Below are positions 7,364 to 10,007 of a stretch of 10,007 nucleotides of DNA, piece after piece. The notes below the pieces were generated by a model. The model did not search any database and had not been told where the DNA came from. It saw only the letters and a list, made by a program, of their open reading frames with translations. Location of the stretch: NCBI RefSeq assembly GCF_000499385.1, contig NW_013654400.1:15001-25007 (forward strand), written 5' to 3'. Numbering within the stretch: position 1 is the first letter of the stretch; each line of letters opens with the position of its first letter. A program made the translations under genes and the position numbers. The stretch is from Eimeria necatrix. Lineage: Eukaryota; Apicomplexa; Conoidasida; Eucoccidiorida; Eimeriidae.

Positions 7364-7411
<48 letters not shown>

Positions 7412-7464
7412 GCAGCAGCGGCAGCGCGAGTGCTCTCGCGGGTCTAATTCGGAAAAAGAATTAA
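7300..7464 (+). CDS. Candidate 54-residue small ORF in a GC island
   Basis: ATG 7300 to TAA 7462-7464 encodes MRRDAVARMLLQHMRAAATN, Cys, a Ser run from the CAG array, and SASALAGLIRKKN. It coincides with an island of normal GC (about 7290-7450) inside AT-rich DNA, and its start is basic and amphipathic. It could be a small gene, a stray exon or chance. Nothing is recognised. Confidence 0.2.
7364..7426 (+). repeat. CAG array in the AT-rich segment
   Basis: About 15 uninterrupted CAG units to 7410, then CAG interrupted by CGG triplets. Confidence 0.92.
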
Positions 7465-7540
7465 ATGTTTAATTTAAATTCGAATTTGAATTAACTTGGA
7501 AATTAAAAAAGAAGTGGAAACAAAATTAATTTCGGCGGCG

Positions 7541-7560
7541 GGTGTACGTACACTCGAATC
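7541..7560. promoter_or_regulatory. Palindromic GTGTACGTACAC element, copy 1
   Basis: Reads GGTGTACGTACACTCGAAT. The core GTGTACGTACAC is a perfect 12-nt palindrome. Related copies lie at 8389-8407 and 9616-9637. A regulatory role is inferred from recurrence and symmetry only. Confidence 0.35.
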
Positions 7561-7563
7561 GCA

Positions 7564-7601
<38 letters not shown>
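7561..7601 (+). repeat. CAG array next to palindrome copy 1
   Basis: A near-perfect CAG array directly after the palindromic element. It is followed at 7608-7617 by a second small palindrome, AGGTATACCT. Confidence 0.85.
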
Positions 7602-7635
7602 TGAGGCAGGTATACCTAGGAAAGCTCTTTTATGC

Positions 7636-7716
7636 AAAAATAAATAAATAAATAAATAAATAAATTAATTAATTATCAATTAATTAATTAATTAATTAAT
7701 TAATTAAAATAAATAA
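7636..7716. repeat. AAAT then TTAA simple-repeat arrays
   Basis: Tandem AAAT units pass into tandem TTAA units with one interruption. TTAA repeats are self-complementary. Confidence 0.92.
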
Positions 7717-8271
7717 GTAAGAATGAAAAAGTAAAGAACAATAAACGAATAAACAGATAAGTAAATGGGGCAGCAAATAATTAGGCAGCAAATAAATAAA
7801 CAAATAACAATAACCGGCCAAGTAAATAAACAAATTAATACTAAAGAAATAAACAATAAATAAATTCATTAATAAATAATTAATAAATTAATTAAATTAA
7901 ATAAATAAATAAATAAAGTTAATAAATAGAGGGGAGGGGCAGCGGACAAACAAAACAAGAAAAAAAGGAAAGTGGAGAAAATAAGAAAGAGAGAAAAGAT
8001 TAAATTAAATGGATTAATAAATGAAGTGAATTTCGTCAAAAGTCTTTTGTTTTAATTTCTTTTGTTTCAATTTCTTTTATTTTATTTTGTGTTAATTTAA
8101 TTTATTTTATTTTTATTTTTTTTTAAATTCTTTTACATCAAAAAAGATCTTATTAAAAGCTCTTCTGGCGAAAGATTGGCAAAGATAAGTCCTTAGAGAA
8201 AGAAAGATAGACAAATTTATTTTATTTTATTTTTTTTATTTTTGGATTCTTTTTGGTTTATTGTTTCTCTC

Positions 8272-8308
8272 CTTTTTGTTTCCTTTCTGCGTGGAAGGAA
8301 ACGAAAAG
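8272..8308. repeat. Hairpin-forming inverted repeat
   Basis: CTTTTTGTTTCCTT at 8272-8285 faces AAGGAAACGAAAAG at 8295-8308 across a 9-nt loop, TCTGCGTGG. That is 13 Watson-Crick pairs and one G:U. No U-run or flanking gene marks it as a terminator, so its role is unknown. Confidence 0.6.
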
Positions 8309-8388
8309 AAGTAAAAAAGTAAAAATCAAAAAATAAAAAATAAAATAAATAAAAATAAATAAAAATCAAAAGTCCTGCATTTTTTTGA

Positions 8389-8407
8389 GGTGCACGTACA
8401 CCTGAAT
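8389..8407. promoter_or_regulatory. Palindromic element, copy 2
   Basis: Reads GGTGCACGTACACCTGAAT, one base away from the core of the other copies. The right flank CCTGAAT is shared with copy 3. Confidence 0.35.
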
Positions 8408-8455
8408 AAGGCTTGTTCTTCATTTTTAATTTCTTTTTTAAATCTTTTTTTTATT

Positions 8456-8770
8456 TTAAAAAATAAAACAAAAAACAAAAACAGAAGAAGATTAAAAGGA
8501 GACAGAGACATAAATGGGAGACGAAAGGGATGAAAGAATCAAAAAGGGAAAAAAGAGAAAAAATAAAAGGAGAGAAAAAGCCAAAGAAAAAGAAGTAAAA
8601 GCAAAAAAAGAAAAAAAAGAAAAAATAAAAAAAAAGATTAATAAATGAGACAAAAGGGGACGGAAGAAGAGAAATAAAAGAGTCAAAAGGGGACAAAAAG
8701 AAGAAGAAAAGAATTTAAAAAAATAAAAAAAATAAAAAAAAGAAATAAAAAAGAAATAAAATTAAAAATA
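8456..8770 (+). repeat. Purine-rich strand-asymmetric block
   Basis: About 310 nt are almost all A and G on the + strand, with few C or T. The block holds a direct repeat CAAAAGGGGAC at 8651-8661 and 8684-8694. It ends just upstream of the tRNA gene. Confidence 0.8.
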
Positions 8771-8781
8771 ACTCCAACACG

Positions 8782-8853
8782 GGGCTGGTGGTGTAGGGGT
8801 ATCACGTTCGCTTCGCATGCGAAAGGTCCCGGGTTCAATTCCCGGCCGGTCCA
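8782..8853 (+). tRNA. tRNA-Ala (anticodon CGC)
   Basis: A complete 72-nt cloverleaf. Acceptor stem 8782-8788 pairs with 8846-8852, with A8853 as discriminator. The D arm is 8791-8805, with three pairs. The anticodon stem TTCGC (8807-8811) pairs with GCGAA (8819-8823) around loop TTCGCAT, with anticodon CGC at 8814-8816. The T stem CCGGG pairs with CCCGG around TTCAATT. The third acceptor pair is G3:U70, the major identity element for alanyl-tRNA synthetase, which agrees with the anticodon. It decodes GCG. There is no intron and no encoded CCA, as expected for a eukaryotic gene. The internal A box is near 8789-8799 and the B box (GGTTCAATTCC) is at 8832-8842. Confidence 0.97.
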
Positions 8854-8854
8854 C

Positions 8855-8859
8855 TTTTT
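8855..8859 (+). terminator. RNA polymerase III terminator
   Basis: A TTTTT run one base after the discriminator and its following C, as expected for a pol III tRNA gene. Confidence 0.85.
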
Positions 8860-8945
8860 GAAATAATTGTTTTAATTGTTTTAAATAGTTTACTTTTTAG
8901 TTATTTTAATTGCTTTCATTGTCTTAATTCTTTCAATTATGGTAA

Positions 8946-9248
8946 TTGATTTATTTGGTTTAATTTATCTAATTGATTTAATTAATTTGATTGATTTAAC
9001 TGATTTAATTGATTTATTTGATTTAATTGATTTGATTGATTTAATTCTCTCAACTGTTTTAAATATTCTGATTGTTTTAGTGTTTTAAGTGCTTTGGTGG
9101 CCTAAATCAAATAAATGTTTTTTATAAGTTGAATCAATTAAATCAATTAAATCATTTAAATCAATTAAATCAAGAATTAAATCAATTAAATCCACTAAAT
9201 CCATTGGATTAACTAAATCAGTTAAATATGTTAAATAAATTCATCAAT
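8946..9248. repeat. Large imperfect inverted repeat of 9-10-bp units
   Basis: The left arm (about 8946-9047) repeats GATTTAATT. The right arm (about 9132-9248) repeats AATTAAATC, its complement. A unique spacer of about 85 nt lies between them. Units in each arm are tandem and diverged. Confidence 0.7.
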
Positions 9249-9365
9249 TACTTTAAATTGAATTATTTCAATTTTTTAATTTAAATTTGAGAACTCTTTT
9301 TTAATTCAAGTTTTATATTTCCTTTTTTGTTGGTACAACCAGGTGTAACGACAGCGCCATTTGTT

Positions 9366-9475
9366 CATTACTTATTTACTTATTTTATTTATTTGTTTAT
9401 TTATTTCTTTGTTTGTTTTTTACATTTTAATTTATTTATTTACTTATTTGTTTATTATTTATTTATTTACAAACT
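9366..9475. repeat. TTTATT simple-repeat array
   Basis: Irregular TTTATTTA, TTTGTTTA and TTACTTA units on the + strand. The same style appears in intron 6. Confidence 0.85.
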
Positions 9476-9615
9476 CTTTTCGTTCTTTGTTTTGTGCAAG
9501 CAACTGTACGTAACTTACAAAAAAGTCCATTTTTCAAGTGAACAAAAAGAATTAAATATTTTTAATTTATTTCTTTTTTTTAAATGTCTAATTGCACATT
9601 TAGCTGCTGGCTCTG

Positions 9616-9637
9616 TTCAGGTGTACGTACACCTGAA
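9616..9637. promoter_or_regulatory. Palindromic element, copy 3 (perfect 22-nt palindrome)
   Basis: The arm TTCAGGTGTAC is followed directly by its exact reverse complement GTACACCTGAA. This is the most complete copy of the element at 7541 and 8389. Such symmetry suits a dimeric DNA-binding protein, which is inference. Confidence 0.45.
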
Positions 9638-9722
9638 TGCCCCCATTTTGCACGCACAGGGCAAATTCACTTTTTAATATTTTGTAGATATAAATATAAT
9701 TTAAACTAAGAAATCTTTGCAT

Positions 9723-9732
9723 GTGCATGCAC
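9723..9732. promoter_or_regulatory. TGCATGCA site
   Basis: The palindrome GTGCATGCAC contains TGCATGCA, the known binding motif of the AP2 domains of Plasmodium PF14_0633 and Cryptosporidium cgd2_3490. No gene start is seen next to it, so function here is unproven. Confidence 0.25.
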
Positions 9733-9783
9733 CTTTAAAGAACCAACTAAACTATATCTTAATATTTGCTTCCTCCCCAGAGA

Positions 9784-9905
9784 GGTCCCAAAGGGGGCCC
9801 CCAAGGGGGCCCCCAAGAGGGCCCCCGAGGGGCCCCCAAGGTGGGCCCCATGGGGGGCCCCCAGTGGGGCCCCACGGGGGCCCCTAGGGGGCCCCCTAGC
9901 CGCGC
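9784..9905. repeat. GGGGGCCCCC tandem block
   Basis: About nine diverged copies of a 13-14-bp unit of the form AAGGGGGCCCCCA. Every unit is a palindrome. The block ends the AT-rich segment. The minus-strand ORF across it (Gly-Ala-Pro-Leu repeats) is a reading of the tandem repeat. Confidence 0.85.
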
Positions 9906-10007
9906 GCCTGGACCCCAAAAGAGGGTTTGAATAGAATCCTTTGGGGGCCCTTAACAGGCCCTTGTAGAGGCCCCTCTGGGAAACCCTAGAGAGCCACTAT
10001 GCTGCTG
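9906..10007. other. Right edge: GC-block remnant
   Basis: It holds scattered GGGGGCCC and GGCCCCT remnants, one telomere-like AAACCCTA at 9981-9988, and CTGCTG at the window edge where CTG-rich sequence may resume. No gene is visible. Confidence 0.4.

Larger units (their letters stand above)
7130..8780. other. AT-rich, largely non-coding segment
   Basis: Composition changes sharply to AT-rich simple sequence. It contains AAAT/TTAA arrays (7636-7716, 7855-7925), T-rich tracts (8050-8130, 8219-8240), a purine-rich block (8456-8770) and two isolated CAG arrays. Apart from one very small candidate ORF at 7300-7464, I see no gene. Minus-strand ORFs over 8217-8696 are Phe/Leu-rich readings of A-rich DNA. 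Confidence 0.6.
8860..9775. other. AT-rich spacer downstream of the tRNA
   Basis: It holds diverged TTGATTTAA-type and TTAAATCAA-type repeats (8945-9250), TTTATT arrays (9366-9475), the third palindromic element and a TGCATGCA site. The + strand ORF over 9327-9677 reads as Phe/Tyr/Leu-rich sequence from TTTATT arrays. I see no gene. Confidence 0.6.

Noticed and set aside
8217..8696. Phe-rich minus-strand ORFs that resemble membrane proteins
   Set aside because: They are readings of A-rich and AAAAT-rich DNA. Hydrophobicity follows from TTT and TTA codons, and no complex segment exists.
9327..9677. A 116-residue + strand ORF with hydrophobic Tyr/Phe/Leu stretches
   Set aside because: It is mostly TTTATT simple repeat. 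It also covers the palindromic element and has no supporting gene structure.
9706..9918. A 70-residue minus-strand ORF with Gly-Ala-Pro-Leu repeats
   Set aside because: It is a translation of the GGGGGCCCCC tandem block. Its remaining part lies in AT-rich spacer.
9981..9988. Telomere repeat AAACCCTA
   Set aside because: There is one copy only, with no tandem array, so it is not evidence for a telomere or an interstitial telomeric block.
1..10007. CRISPR array, bacterial operon, transposase or reverse transcriptase
   Set aside because: No spaced direct-repeat array, no ribosome-binding-site-led genes and no transposase or polymerase motifs are visible. All tandem arrays lack unique spacers of uniform length.

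Overview
The window looks like nuclear DNA of a coccidian apicomplexan, most probably an Eimeria species. Three things point there: CAG/CTG trinucleotide repeats saturating both coding and intronic DNA, long homopolymeric runs of Ala, Gln and Ser in the predicted proteins, and an abrupt switch between a repeat-rich coding segment and an AT-rich segment. The species is inferred from this style, not from a marker gene.

Bases 1-1081 are CAG/CTG-rich. They hold a few non-repetitive islands that may be the 3' part of an upstream + strand gene, which I could not assemble. Bases 1082-6770 hold one large + strand gene that can be assembled with some confidence. It has 11 or 12 exons whose splice phases agree at every junction. 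It starts at ATG 1082, the first Met after an in-frame stop at 959-961, and ends at TAA 6768-6770. The product is about 1,171 residues, or about 1,193 if the optional in-frame intron 2 is retained. It has a long Ala/Gln/Ser-rich N-terminal region with a basic start, an alpha-helical repeat core (roughly residues 360-671) carried on short exons with little repeat, and a long Gln/Ala-rich C-terminal region. I do not recognise the family. The core resembles an alpha-solenoid. Most introns are filled with sense-strand CTG repeats, and one carries a 24-bp minisatellite.

After the gene come a short CAG-rich tail and a GGGGCCCC cluster (7088-7122). From about 7130 to 9775 the DNA is AT-rich, made of AAAT/TTAA-type simple repeats, purine-rich strand-asymmetric DNA and diverged inverted repeats. 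The only certain gene in it is a tRNA-Ala with anticodon CGC (8782-8853). A palindromic GTGTACGTACAC-type element recurs three times in this part. From about 9775 a block of tandem GGGGGCCCCC-type units closes the AT segment, so similar GC blocks flank it on both sides.

ORF length means little here. A (CAG)n or (CTG)n tract is open in all frames on both strands, so almost all long ORFs are repeat shadows. The gene model rests on non-repetitive coding islands, splice sites and phase agreement, and needs transcript data for proof.
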